From positions 248,001 to 312,000 of the forward strand of contig NZ_RJZE01000004.1 in assembly GCF_003986935.1 (NCBI RefSeq): a stretch of DNA of 64,000 nt. Direction: 5' to 3'. Below, one piece after another: positions 1 to 8,514 of the stretch. Numbering within the stretch: position 1 is the first letter of the stretch; each line of letters opens with the position of its first letter. The position numbers and the translations under genes are program-made. The stretch comes from Paraburkholderia kururiensis JCM 10599 = LMG 19447 (GTDB lineage: Bacteria > Pseudomonadota > Gammaproteobacteria > Burkholderiales > Burkholderiaceae). Under the pieces are notes generated by a model. It ran no database searches. It was given only the letters and a program-made list of their open reading frames with translations, and was not told the DNA's origin.

Positions 1-77
1 CGAAAGGGCAGGATACGTGAAAGCACGCCGCGCGTTTGCGAGTAAAACCTCTAGTCGCAGGCACTCGCGGCGCGCAT

Positions 78-1793
78 TCAGTTGAGCTGATAAGAGAACG
101 TCGCGTTGATGCGCGGGCTGCGCGAAGCGCTTTCCACGGGCGCGTCGCCAACGGCTTTCGCGACCGAAAGATCGAGGCTGTAGTACTTCGCGTCGGAGAT
201 CCGAAAGCCGAATGCAACCGAGGCAAGCCGCGACGGCTGCGGCGTGCCCGCATGCAGGTAGACGCGCGCCGTGTCGAACGACACGTACGGCGTGATCGTG
301 CGCAGATACGTGAAGCCTGGCGTGAACGCGCGATTGATCTCGAACGAAACGGCCCAGCCCGAATCGCCCGATGCCTCGCCCGGTTCATAGCCCTGCGCGA
401 AACGCTGCGCGCCGAACGAGATCTGCTCGGAGGTGGGCAACGTGTCGGGGCTGTACTGTCCCGTTGCGGAAATCGCAGTGCCGATCTTGAACGGCCACTC
501 GTTGGTCTGCGAAAAACTCGCACCGGTGCGCACGAACTGCAGCGACACGGGGTTCTGCTGCACGAAGCCCGGCAGGTTCGTATCGACGGATTTCGACGCG
601 CCCAATATGTCGAACGCCTTCGCCACGTTGATGCTCGCCTTGCGCACCTGGCCCGTTTGCACGCCCGTGTAGTCGGCCTGGAGTTGCAGCACGCGCACCT
701 GCGAGCGCAGCCCGTACTGCGCGTCGTTAAGGGTGTTGTGATAACGGTCTTCGTCGTGCGAGGCGTAGGCGCTTACGGTGCCCACCACGCTGCGCGTATT
801 GCTCAGCAGCAGCGGATACGCAAGCGAGCCGCCCAGCTTTTCGTTGATCACCGTGCGCTCCACATACGACGGCAGCCCCGGATTGTCGACGGGATTGCCG
901 CGATAGTGCGAGGCATCGATCTTCGCGATGAGTCCGTCGCTGCCCACCGGCACCGCACCGTGCGCGGCGATGTAGGTCTGGTGATCGCGGCCCTTGGGCA
1001 GCAGCGCGGACACGCTCAACTGCTCGCCGAGCGAAGTGAGCCCGTTCTCCGTGGCCGTGACGAGGCCTTGCACGCCGGGATGATTGAAGTCGATGCCCGT
1101 GCTCAGATCGACAGGCTTGCGGTCCACCTTCAATTCGAGCGCCGTGGCGCCATCGGTGTTCTGCGGCGGCGGCACGTTGGCCGCCACCTTCACGCCGGGC
1201 AACAGACCTAGCACGTTGATGTAGCGTTCGAAGGTCGCAAGGCGCAGCGGCCGGTCGGCGCGGATGTGCTCCGCGATTGCGCGGATCTTGCCTTCCACGT
1301 TACCGGGCTTGCCCGTGACCTTCACCTCGGACACATAGCCTTCCACGACGGTCACACGCACCACGCCGTTCTCGAACGTCTGCGCGGGCACGAACGCGAA
1401 CGAGAGCGCATAGCCGCGTTCCTGATAGAGCTTCGTGACGCCGTTGGCTACCTCGATCAACTCGCCGATCGTGATGTCGTGATTCACGAGCGGTGTGAAG
1501 CGCTTCGCCACATCGTCGAATGGAATCGACTTCACGCCTTCCACCTGGAAGCGTGTGGGCGTGAGATGCCGCGCGAGCAGCTGCTGCAATTGCGGCGCCT
1601 GCTGTTGAACCTGCACGGTGACGTTGGGCGCCTTCTGTGGTGCATTGATCTGCGGCAGGGCGTCGAGCGGATTGCCGCCGGCAGCGGCGGGGCGGCTCTG
1701 CGCGTGGGCGACACTGGTGGCAAGCGCCGTCAGCGCGATCGTCCAGGTCGCGTACCGGTTGCAGGGGTTGCAGCGGTTGTATCCGTTGTTCAT
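78..1793 (-). CDS. ShlB/FhaC/HecB-family TpsB outer-membrane transporter
   Basis: A 571-residue two-partner-secretion type transporter that would sit in the outer membrane and move a partner protein across it. I start at ATG 1793, which directly precedes a signal peptide ending in AHAQ near residue 31; an ATG at 1814 and longer starts only add unlikely residues. A Pro/Gln-rich stretch (about 32-70) is followed by a POTRA-like region (about 75-235, with the conserved RFxVEGVKSI and QERGYALSFAFVP stretches) and a C-terminal beta-barrel. The barrel loop motif that usually reads V/I-R-G-Y/F appears as AQGY within FGAQRFAQGYEPG, so the family arginine seems replaced. It is the last gene of a minus-strand set after two repetitive lipoproteins, which may be its cargo. 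No TpsA-like exoprotein is visible in the window. The family call is firm; the partner is inference. Confidence 0.88.
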   Translation of the reverse strand: MNNGYNRCNPCNRYATWTIALTALATSVAHAQSRPAAAGGNPLDALPQINAPQKAPNVTVQVQQQAPQLQQLLARHLTPTRFQVEGVKSIPFDDVAKRFTPLVNHDITIGELIEVANGVTKLYQERGYALSFAFVPAQTFENGVVRVTVVEGYVSEVKVTGKPGNVEGKIRAIAEHIRADRPLRLATFERYINVLGLLPGVKVAANVPPPQNTDGATALELKVDRKPVDLSTGIDFNHPGVQGLVTATENGLTSLGEQLSVSALLPKGRDHQTYIAAHGAVPVGSDGLIAKIDASHYRGNPVDNPGLPSYVERTVINEKLGGSLAYPLLLSNTRSVVGTVSAYASHDEDRYHNTLNDAQYGLRSQVRVLQLQADYTGVQTGQVRKASINVAKAFDILGASKSVDTNLPGFVQQNPVSLQFVRTGASFSQTNEWPFKIGTAISATGQYSPDTLPTSEQISFGAQRFAQGYEPGEASGDSGWAVSFEINRAFTPGFTYLRTITPYVSFDTARVYLHAGTPQPSRLASVAFGFRISDAKYYSLDLSVAKAVGDAPVESASRSPRINATFSYQLN

Positions 1794-2063
1794 CGGATTG
1801 TCCTCGTAGGCCATTGTTGTTGTGCGCGCGTTGTGTGCAACGCTGCTGTTCGATGTGTGCTGCTTGCTGCGTGATCTGTGAAGCGCTGAAGCATTGCGGC
1901 GTGCGATGTTGCCGGGCAGCGCGATCGCGAGGACCATCGCTCGCCTTGATCGCGTGCCGTGCTGGTCCTCGGTCTAGTCGCTCTGGTCGGTCTAGTCGGT
2001 CCGCGCGGCGACATAGGCGTCGACGGACGCCGCATTCACGCGGCGCCGTCACGCACGTTCAGC

Positions 2064-3458
2064 TCATTGCTTGTGCAGAATGCCGCCGAGCGCCGAGAGG
2101 CCGCCCGTCGTGGAGCCCGTGCCCGCACTCGAGCCCGCCGCTGTCCCGAGCGTGCCCGTCACCTGACTCACGATTGCCGTGAGCGGCGCGAGCAACTGAG
2201 CGCTGCCGCCCGTGCCGCCTGCGCTACCCACGCCACCCAGGGCGCCCGTGACCGCGGAAAGCGGGTTCGATGCGCCGCTCGTCCCGCTGCCGAGCGCCGA
2301 CGTGAGCCCCGCGAGCGGACTGGCTGCGCCGCTGCCCGTGAGCGACGAGGTCAACGTGGAAAGCGGATTCGATCCCGCCACGGAACCGAGCGGCGCGAGC
2401 GGCGTGCCGGTGAGTAGCGACGTCGCCGAGCCGAGCGGGTTCGTGCCGAGCCCGAGGCTTGCGAGCAGGTTCGAGAGCGGCGTGAGCGGGTTGTAGCCGC
2501 CAGCGGGCGGACCATTTGCGACCCCCACGTTGGAGCTGCCCACGAGGCTCGTGATGAGGCCCGGAATGGGCGCGGCGCCGTTCGGTCCGTTCGGGTTCAC
2601 GAGACCGCCCGCATTGGTCACCGTGTTGCCGAGCGAGCCCACGAGGCTGCCCACGTCCGCGCCGAGCGGATTCTGGGTCGTGCCGCCCACCGTCGAGCCC
2701 GCTTGCTTCAACGCGCCGCCCACCTGCGCGAGCGCGCCCGAGAGCGGCACACCGAGGCCCGTCGTCACGCCAGCCGTCTGCGTTACATCGCTTACCGTCT
2801 GCAAGAGCGGCGTGATCGCCGTGCTCACGGGCTGCGTGATCTGCTGGACCGGCGCCGAGCCCAGGGCATTGCCGAGCGTCGCGCCTCCCGCGTTGACCGC
2901 GTTCGCCGTGTTGGCGAGCAGGCCCGCGACGGGCGTCGTGACCGGCGAGAGCGGGGCGAGGTTGCCCGTGCCCACGCCACCCACGGCCGTGGAAAGCCCC
3001 TGCACGACGCCGCTCGTTGCGCTGACAACCGAGCCGAGTCCCGCGACCGTGGTGCCCACCGGATTGGCCGTCGACCCCGTCTGGCCGATGCCGTTGCTCA
3101 CCGCATCGGAGAGCGCACCCACCACGCCGCCCGTGCTCGATACCGCATTGCCCAGACCCTGCGTGACCTGCGGGCTCACGCCCGGAATCGTGGTGGAAGC
3201 GATCGTGCTGCCCAGGTCGCCCGCCGTCTTCGCGACGGTGGTCAGCGCGCCGGATGTGCCGGTTGACGCCGCCGTCGTCTGACTACCGCTGCCGGACCCG
3301 CTGGTGCCGCCGCTCGAAGCCGCGGCCGGCGGCGCGTTGACGCTGCTGCCGCCGCAGGCCGCCACGAGGCAGGCCACGGCGAGCGCGATGGCAGGCACGC
3401 GCAGCGATGCGATGACCGCCCGTGCGTGGCCCGACGTGAAGGTTGAGTGGTGGGTCAT
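2064..3458 (-). CDS. repetitive Gly/Thr/Ser-rich lipoprotein (paralogue of 3625-5193)
   Basis: A 464-residue predicted lipoprotein. The N-terminus has a signal peptide with lipobox LVAAC (Cys35) followed by GG. The rest is low-complexity, rich in Gly, Thr, Ser, Val and Leu, with recurring NPL(x)PLT and VTGxLG modules. Similar Burkholderia proteins are often named collagen-like, but I see no regular Gly-X-Y triplets. It is clearly paralogous to the next gene upstream: both share IPGVS/LPGVS, PVGTT and QQITQxVSTAITP blocks in the same order. A strong GAGGAG ribosome-binding site precedes ATG 3458. It lies between its paralogue and the TpsB-like gene on the same strand, which suggests co-expression and perhaps surface display or secretion by that transporter. 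No enzymatic motif is visible. Confidence 0.72.
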   Translation of the reverse strand: MTHHSTFTSGHARAVIASLRVPAIALAVACLVAACGGSSVNAPPAAASSGGTSGSGSGSQTTAASTGTSGALTTVAKTAGDLGSTIASTTIPGVSPQVTQGLGNAVSSTGGVVGALSDAVSNGIGQTGSTANPVGTTVAGLGSVVSATSGVVQGLSTAVGGVGTGNLAPLSPVTTPVAGLLANTANAVNAGGATLGNALGSAPVQQITQPVSTAITPLLQTVSDVTQTAGVTTGLGVPLSGALAQVGGALKQAGSTVGGTTQNPLGADVGSLVGSLGNTVTNAGGLVNPNGPNGAAPIPGLITSLVGSSNVGVANGPPAGGYNPLTPLSNLLASLGLGTNPLGSATSLLTGTPLAPLGSVAGSNPLSTLTSSLTGSGAASPLAGLTSALGSGTSGASNPLSAVTGALGGVGSAGGTGGSAQLLAPLTAIVSQVTGTLGTAAGSSAGTGSTTGGLSALGGILHKQ

Positions 3459-3562
3459 GGTTGCTCCTCAGTCTCTCTCAGTTTCTTTGGGATGCGGGTG
3501 GTCTGCCTCGCGTGATGCCCGTGCCCTCACGCGTCTTTTCTTGCCGTCATTCATCGACGTCG

Positions 3563-3627
3563 TTTCGCGTCGTCGTTTCACGTCGTCGCTTCACGTCGTC
3601 GCTTCACGTCATCATTTCGCGCCGTCA
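3563..3627. repeat. 13-bp tandem repeat, five degenerate units
   Basis: Five 13-bp units of the form YTTCRCGTCGTCG (3563-3575, 3576-3588, 3589-3601, 3602-3614, 3615-3627) run through the spacer between the two lipoprotein genes and end on the stop codon of the 3625-5193 gene. I see no stem-loop in it. Confidence 0.75.
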
Positions 3628-5193
3628 TTTCTTCGCGATGCCGCCGAGCAGTCCGCCCACGAGCGACGTCACGCCCGAAAGCGGGTTCGACGCGCTGTTG
3701 GTGCCGCCGCTCGACGAGGTCAGTGAAATGCCCGGCGTGCCGGACGTGGTCGACGTGGCCGCCGGTGCTGCGCCCGACGTTGCGCTCGTTGCCGCGCCGG
3801 CAAGCGTCGAAACGATGCCGGTGACCGGGGCGAGCGGATTGCCGCTGCCTGTGCCGCCCGCCGCACCCGTCAACGCGCCGGTGAGCGTGCCGAGCAGTCC
3901 CGTGACGGGAGCGAGCGGGTTGCCGCTGCCCGTGCCGCCGGCCGCGCCGCTGAGCGTCCCGGTGACCGTGCTCACGAGGCCGGTCACAGGTGCGAGCGGA
4001 CTGCTCGCGCCACCGGCCGCGCCGCTGAGCGTCCCGGTGACCGTGCTCACGAGGCCGGTCACAGGTGCGAGCGGACTGCTCGCGCCACCGGCCGCGCCGC
4101 TGAGCGCGCCCGTCACCGACGAGAGCACGCCCGTGAGCGGCGCGAGTGGTCCGCTGCCGGTGCCGCCCGTCAATCCACCTGTGGCGCCGCTGAGCCCACC
4201 CAGGCCGCCAAGTGCCGTGGTGAGCGGCGCAAGCGGATTGCCACCCGTTCCGCCGGTCACGAGACCGCCCACCGACGCCACGGTCTTGCCGGTGTCGGAG
4301 ACGACGTTGCCGAGGCTCGCTGCCACCGGATTGCCGCCCGCCGACGACGCGACGAGCGCGCCGCCTTTCTCCAGTCCGCCGCCGAGCGTGCCGAGCAGAC
4401 CGGCCACGGGCGCCCCGAGGCCCGTCGTCGTGCCAACGGTCTGCGTGGTCGCGGCCACCATCGACGTGATTGGCGTGATGGCGGTGCTGACCTGTTGCGT
4501 GATCTGCTGCACGGGGCCTGTGGAGAGGGCGTTGGTGAGCGTGGCGCCGCCGTTCGTCACGGCGCCGCCGAGCGTGTCGATTGCGCCGCCGAGCGGCGAC
4601 GTCACGGCGCCGAGTGGCGCCAGCGGTCCGCTGCCGAGGCTCGTGACGAGGTTGCCGGCGCTCGTTACCGCGCCGCCCACGTTGCTCACGGCGCCGCCGA
4701 CGCTCGCGAGCGTGGTGCCCACGGAATTGCCGCCCGTGCCGAGCTGGCCGAGTCCCTGCGTGACGCCGTTGCCGAGCGTGGAAACCGCCGCGCCCACGTT
4801 CTGCACGATGCCGCCTGCGGCCTGGGTGGTCTGCGTGCTGACGCCGGGCAGCGTTTGCGAGCCGATCACGCTGCCGATGCTCGATACCGTCGACCCCACG
4901 TCGCTCACGACGTTGCCGGCATTGCCCACCACCTGGCCCGCTGCATTGGCGGTGGGCGTGGTGCCGTTGTTATTGTTGTTGTTATTGTTGTTATCGCCGC
5001 CCCCCGGCTTTTGCGTTCCCCCCGAGCCCGTGCCTCCCGTAGAAATCGCTCCGTTGCTGCCGCTCCCCGCGCCACCCCCGGTGCCCGAACTCAACGTTCC
5101 CGAGCCGCCGCAAGCAGCCAGAGAAAGAACGACGACTACAGTGGCCGCAATCGTCGTTGTACGCAGCCCGGTCTCTATTGTTTGAATCTGCAT
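3625..5193 (-). CDS. repetitive lipoprotein with poly-Asn segment and 25-residue repeats
   Basis: A 522-residue predicted lipoprotein with lipobox SLAAC (Cys28) followed by GGSG. A Gly/Ser-rich spacer and an Asn homopolymer (nine Asn near residues 69-77) precede a long Gly/Thr/Val/Leu-rich body. The C-terminal half has repeated 25-residue modules containing SPLAPVTGLVSTVTGTLSG, two of them identical at DNA level. It is paralogous to the 464-residue lipoprotein immediately downstream. GAGGG precedes ATG 5193. It is the first gene of the three-gene minus-strand set ending in the TpsB-like transporter, so it is a candidate secreted or surface partner. The function is unknown; a structural or adhesive surface role is inference from the repeats and neighbours. 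Confidence 0.72.
   Translation of the reverse strand: MQIQTIETGLRTTTIAATVVVVLSLAACGGSGTLSSGTGGGAGSGSNGAISTGGTGSGGTQKPGGGDNNNNNNNNNGTTPTANAAGQVVGNAGNVVSDVGSTVSSIGSVIGSQTLPGVSTQTTQAAGGIVQNVGAAVSTLGNGVTQGLGQLGTGGNSVGTTLASVGGAVSNVGGAVTSAGNLVTSLGSGPLAPLGAVTSPLGGAIDTLGGAVTNGGATLTNALSTGPVQQITQQVSTAITPITSMVAATTQTVGTTTGLGAPVAGLLGTLGGGLEKGGALVASSAGGNPVAASLGNVVSDTGKTVASVGGLVTGGTGGNPLAPLTTALGGLGGLSGATGGLTGGTGSGPLAPLTGVLSSVTGALSGAAGGASSPLAPVTGLVSTVTGTLSGAAGGASSPLAPVTGLVSTVTGTLSGAAGGTGSGNPLAPVTGLLGTLTGALTGAAGGTGSGNPLAPVTGIVSTLAGAATSATSGAAPAATSTTSGTPGISLTSSSGGTNSASNPLSGVTSLVGGLLGGIAKK
3941..4090. repeat. perfect 75-bp tandem duplication inside a lipoprotein gene
   Basis: Two identical 75-bp copies (3941-4015 and 4016-4090), each coding 25 residues, are followed by the first bases of a third, diverging copy. 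The unit length keeps the reading frame, so copy-number change would lengthen or shorten the protein without frameshift. Confidence 0.9.
4966..4993. repeat. trinucleotide (Asn-codon) microsatellite
   Basis: Alternating GTT and ATT triplets on the plus strand encode nine consecutive Asn residues in the lipoprotein at 3625-5193. It is a simple-sequence tract in frame, just after the Gly/Ser spacer behind the lipidated cysteine. Confidence 0.85.
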
Positions 5194-5418
5194 TTCGCCC
5201 TCGCATGAGCATGTTGTTGGAAGTCTTGCGCGAAGACTCTCTGCAACAGCTATGCCATTTCAGTCGCGAACGCGGCGCCTGATTCGCCACGCAAGACGCA
5301 GAGCGAGAACCCGCGCGGCTTTGCGGCTATTGGCGTGATGTCGTGTATCGATCCGATGGGGGTGAAGAAGCGGCGAATTAATGCGTTTTCAATGGCCGCG
5401 TAACGTAACGAGCCCGAT

Positions 5419-5448
5419 CCCCCGTTACGCGTGCATGCGTAACGGGGG
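5419..5448. promoter_or_regulatory. perfect 12-bp inverted repeat, possible operator
   Basis: The arms CCCCCGTTACGC (5419-5430) and GCGTAACGGGGG (5437-5448) flank the 6-nt loop GTGCAT. The half-site CGTAAC also occurs twice just upstream (5399-5410). No T-run follows on either strand, so a protein-binding site is more likely than a terminator. Which of the two divergent operons it controls is unknown. Confidence 0.5.
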
Positions 5449-5755
5449 TTACACGACGCTTGAAACGTGCGTTCAACGGTGAATTAGTGAAACGCGTCTA
5501 ACGTATGGTTAGCCCTACCTGTTTCGCATCTGATCTGCCGCTACGCTTCTCTGGCGCTTGAACCGCCGCCTCGACGGTGGGCCAGAAAAAAGAAGTCGCA
5601 GGGAAGGGCGAGGCAACAAGCAGACAAATAACCAGACCACGGCCAGACCACGGCCAGACAAGACCGCAGCAAAGCGGCACGAAAGCCTTACCCCAAACAT
5701 TAGGGAAAGGTCGCTGGGAAAAACCGAAAAAAGTCGGAAAAAATTCGGTGGGAAA

Positions 5756-5784
5756 TTGCTTCTTGCCGATTGATCGGTTATAAC
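5756..5784 (+). promoter_or_regulatory. possible sigma-70 promoter upstream of flp
   Basis: TTGCTT (5756-5761) and TATAAC (5779-5784) are separated by 17 bp. The -10 matches consensus at five of six positions; the -35 is weak. It lies about 210 bp before flp, so a long leader would follow. A tentative call. Confidence 0.3.
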
Positions 5785-5997
5785 GCCTGGGAATACGGAG
5801 TTTGACGAGGGAGGTGCATTATCGGACCGGATATCCTATCCTCTGTGCGCGGCTGATTTCAGCTGCTAATGTAGCGACGCGCTCCTAGAAGAATCGGCAA
5901 ACCCGGCTGCAAAGAACAGCCGTGAATGGCCGTCATATGCGCGCGCGTACGAATTTCAATTCGCATACAAAGTTCAAACGCAGTTTCGAGGGCTAAA

Positions 5998-6177
5998 ATG
6001 AAAAAGTTCGCCGGGCGTTTCCTGAGAGATAACAGGGGTGTAACCGCACTTGAATACGGGCTGATTGCGGGGTTGATTGCATTGCTGATCGTGGGCGGGG
6101 TCACGACGATCGGCACAAACCTTAAAACGGTTTTCGATAACATCGCGTCGTCGATCAATACGGCGAAGGGCACCTGA
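5998..6177 (+). CDS. flp: Flp/Fap-type class IVb prepilin
   Basis: A 59-residue prepilin, the structural subunit of the Tad pilus. ATG 5998 gives the typical short basic leader (MKKFAGRFLRDNRG) with predicted cleavage after Gly14. The mature chain begins VTALEYGLIAG, with the family Glu5-Tyr6 pair, followed by one hydrophobic helix. A longer in-frame start at 5926 is unlikely because it would place extra residues before the leader. A GAGGG-type ribosome-binding site lies just upstream. It is the first gene of the tad operon and the only flp in the window. The adjacent TadV is the expected prepilin peptidase. Confidence 0.95.
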   Translation: MKKFAGRFLRDNRGVTALEYGLIAGLIALLIVGGVTTIGTNLKTVFDNIASSINTAKGT

Positions 6178-6272
6178 CGCGTAGCCGTCAACGATCCTGA
6201 TTGAACGCAGCAGCGCAATTCGCGCGGGCCGTCTATTGGCGCGCGTGAAGGGTGCTGTCTGCCGGATCCGAC

Positions 6273-6818
6273 ATGAACCCGCTCGTCAGCAGCCTCGTGT
6301 TCGCCGCGTGGGCCGCGGCCGTCGCCGTGTGCGACTACCGCAGCCGGCGTGTGCCGAATGCCCTCGTCGCAGTCGGCCTGATCGCCGCGCTAACGTTCGC
6401 GCTCGTCCACGGTAGTCCCTTCGGCATGACGCCTGCGCGCGCGCTGGCAGGCGCCGCGGTGGGGCTGGTGGCGCTGATGCCGTTCTTTGCGCTCGGCGTG
6501 ATGGGCGCCGCCGACGTCAAGGTCTTCGCCGTGCTGGGCGCCTGGTGCGGGGTCGATGCGCTGCTGGGCCTGTGGGTGGCGGCGAGTCTCGCGGCCGGCG
6601 TGCATGCCGTCGTGCTGCTCTTTACGATGCGAGTCGCGATGCGCGGACGCACGGCTTCATCGGGGTCACACGCGGGGCCACACGCGGGGCAGCAAGCATC
6701 GTCGGACTTTGTTCCGCGCACGCCGCGCGGAACGCCTTACGCCGCGTGTCTCACGGTGCCTGCCATCGCATGGCTTGCGCTGCGCGCGTTGCACCTGTCG
6801 GCGGGAGTGGCTGGATGA
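6273..6818 (+). CDS. tadV: TadV/CpaA prepilin peptidase (A24 family)
   Basis: A 181-residue polytopic inner-membrane aspartic peptidase that cleaves the leader from Flp prepilin and the TadE/TadG pseudopilins. The likely catalytic aspartates are Asp21 (in VCDYRSRRVPN) and Asp81 (in MGAADVK, the GxxD position). I choose ATG 6273 because it puts the first helix at the start; a GTG at 6252 adds seven residues. It ends in an ATGA overlap with tadE. Length fits the short TadV/CpaA type, which lacks the methylase domain of PilD. Confidence 0.9.
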   Translation: MNPLVSSLVFAAWAAAVAVCDYRSRRVPNALVAVGLIAALTFALVHGSPFGMTPARALAGAAVGLVALMPFFALGVMGAADVKVFAVLGAWCGVDALLGLWVAASLAAGVHAVVLLFTMRVAMRGRTASSGSHAGPHAGQQASSDFVPRTPRGTPYAACLTVPAIAWLALRALHLSAGVAG

Positions 6819-7390
6819 ACGCGCTGCGGCGTACGGGCTCTATCAAACTGCGCTCGACGCGGACCGCCCATTTTCCTGTTCGCTCCACCGAGGCGAGTTC
6901 AGACAGCAGCACGCCGCGTCGCGCGCCCCTCGGCACGCGCACACACACGCGTCTGCGCGAGCGAGGCAGCACCGCCGTTGAATTCGCGCTGCTGTTTCCC
7001 GTGTTCTTCGCCATCGCGTATGCGGTTGTCTCGTACAGCCTCGTGTTCGTCGCGCAGCAGAGCCTCACGCTTGCGTCCGAGGAAGGCGCGCGCGCCGCGC
7101 TGCGCTACCAGAAGGCCACCGATATGACCGCGGCGCTCGCGGCCCGCACGAGCGCCGCTTGTCTTGCCGCCACCAACGCCGCGAGCTGGCTCGGCAGCAG
7201 TGCCTTGACCTGTTCCCCGCAGGCGCAGAACTGCAGCTACGACAGCACCATGACCTGCGTTCAGGTTCAGCTCTCGTACGACTACAAGAACCATCCGCTC
7301 GTCCCCAGCCTGCCGCTCGTCGATTTCAAAATACCGGACGCCATCGTCACGCAGTCCACCGTGCAGCTCAATCCGGAGAACATCCTGTGA
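6815..7390 (+). CDS. tadE: TadE-family pseudopilin
   Basis: A 191-residue minor pseudopilin needed for Flp pilus assembly. ATG 6815 overlaps the tadV stop (ATGA). An N-terminal basic, Ser/Thr-rich stretch of about 48 residues leads to RERG/STAVEF, where cleavage after Gly would leave a mature N-terminus with Glu at position 5, as in Flp, followed by a single hydrophobic segment (LLFPVFFAIAYAVVSYSLVF). The C-terminal periplasmic part contains several cysteines. The pre-cleavage segment is longer than usual for pseudopilins, so a later start is possible, but no better start codon is evident. Confidence 0.85.
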   Translation: MNALRRTGSIKLRSTRTAHFPVRSTEASSDSSTPRRAPLGTRTHTRLRERGSTAVEFALLFPVFFAIAYAVVSYSLVFVAQQSLTLASEEGARAALRYQKATDMTAALAARTSAACLAATNAASWLGSSALTCSPQAQNCSYDSTMTCVQVQLSYDYKNHPLVPSLPLVDFKIPDAIVTQSTVQLNPENIL

Positions 7391-7436
7391 GGAACGCCAT
7401 GCCTGCCATGAACGACCGCTCCCAGAGGAGGCGCGC

Positions 7437-8393
7437 ATGGCCAACCTGACCCGCATCACCGCAGGCGTGCTGCTCGTGCTCGCGCTGCTGCTCGCCGGGT
7501 TCGCCTGGATGCTGGCGCGTCGTCCCGCTACGCCGCCGCAGACGGCGGCTGTGGCGCATGCGACGTTCCCGGTCGTGGTCGCCACGCAGACGCTCGTCGC
7601 CGGCAAGCCGGTTTCCGCCGAGGCGCTGCGCGTGCAGATGCTGCCCATTCATCCGGGCGGCGCGTTCAGCGACCCCACGCTCGTCGCCGGCCGCGTGCCC
7701 ACCGCGGACATCGCCCCGGATGCCCCGGTGCTCGAAACGCAGCTCTCTTCGGGCATGGCCGACAGCATCGCGCCCGGCCAGCGCGCGGTGGCCGTGCGCG
7801 TGGACGAATCGAATGCGGTGGGTAACCGGGTGCGCGCCGGCAACGTGGTGGACGTGTTCTTCACGTTGAAGCGCGACGGCGGCATGGGCGCGGGCGGCGA
7901 GATCGGCCGTACCCAGGCGCGCCTCCTGATGTCGAAGGTTCGCGTGCTCGCGTTCGGCAGCCCGGCGCAGAACGCGGCGGTCAGTAACACCAGCTTCGGC
8001 GCGGACCCGAATGGCGTTGCACGCACCGCGGTGCTCGCGGTGCCCGTGGCCGACGTCGACAAGCTCACGCTCGCCGAAAGCGCGGGCCGGCTCGTGCTCG
8101 CGCTGCGTAATCCGAAGGACGACGAGGTGGCGGACCCGTCCGCGTTCGCGCCTTATGCGGGCGTGGTGAAGACGGTATCGCGCGAGCCGTTGCAAGGCTC
8201 CACACAGGCCGCCGCGGGCGTCGCGCTCGACGAACTCGCGGGCGGCGCCGGTTCCGGCAGCCGCGCGCCTGCCGTGCCGCGCGCGGCGCCGGTGCTGACA
8301 GCCGCCACACGCGGCGCGGCGGCTACGGGCAGCGGGCGCGGCGGCAGCATCGAAGTCGTTCGGGGAGGGCACGCCGAAACGGTGGCGTGGTAG
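7437..8393 (+). CDS. cpaB: Flp pilus assembly protein CpaB/RcpC
   Basis: A 318-residue protein of the outer-membrane secretin sub-complex of the Tad system. It has an N-terminal transmembrane or signal helix (about 7-28), then a SAF domain (about 45-110, including TLVAGKPVSAEALRVQ) and the RcpC/CpaB region with the conserved VAVRVDESNAVGNRVRAGN stretch. The C-terminus is a low-complexity Ala/Gly tail. A GAGGAGG ribosome-binding site precedes ATG 7437. It sits between tadE and the secretin gene, as in other tad loci. Confidence 0.92.
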   Translation: MANLTRITAGVLLVLALLLAGFAWMLARRPATPPQTAAVAHATFPVVVATQTLVAGKPVSAEALRVQMLPIHPGGAFSDPTLVAGRVPTADIAPDAPVLETQLSSGMADSIAPGQRAVAVRVDESNAVGNRVRAGNVVDVFFTLKRDGGMGAGGEIGRTQARLLMSKVRVLAFGSPAQNAAVSNTSFGADPNGVARTAVLAVPVADVDKLTLAESAGRLVLALRNPKDDEVADPSAFAPYAGVVKTVSREPLQGSTQAAAGVALDELAGGAGSGSRAPAVPRAAPVLTAATRGAAATGSGRGGSIEVVRGGHAETVAW

Positions 8394-8514
8394 CAGCGGC
8401 ATCAGGCAGGGGAGGCAGACAGAAGCCCCGTGGGACGCCTTCGAAGATGAAAAGGGCGCCGGTTGAGCAACAGGGAGCGGATGCGGACGCGCACGTCCAC
8501 ACATCCACGACAAC

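Larger units (their letters stand above)
5194..5997. other. 804-bp divergent intergenic region between lipoprotein and tad operons
   Basis: No convincing gene is seen here. The region must carry promoters for the minus-strand lipoprotein/TpsB set and the plus-strand flp operon. It contains a perfect 12-bp inverted repeat (5419-5448), short direct repeats with the core CCAGACCACGG around 5633-5655, A-rich tracts at 5584-5592 and 5719-5745, and a possible sigma-70 promoter at 5756-5784. I looked for a sigma-54 -24/-12 site because the operon ends in a sigma-54 activator, but found none with correct GG/GC spacing and a good -12 element. Confidence 0.6.

Noticed and set aside
2064..5193. Collagen-like triple-helix proteins
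   Set aside because: Gly content is high but regular Gly-X-Y triplets are not present, so only a repetitive lipoprotein call is supported.
5552..5566. Possible sigma-54 -24/-12 promoter (TGGCGCTTGAACCGC)
   Set aside because: GG to GC spacing is right, but the -12 element lacks TTGC and the site is about 430 bp before flp.
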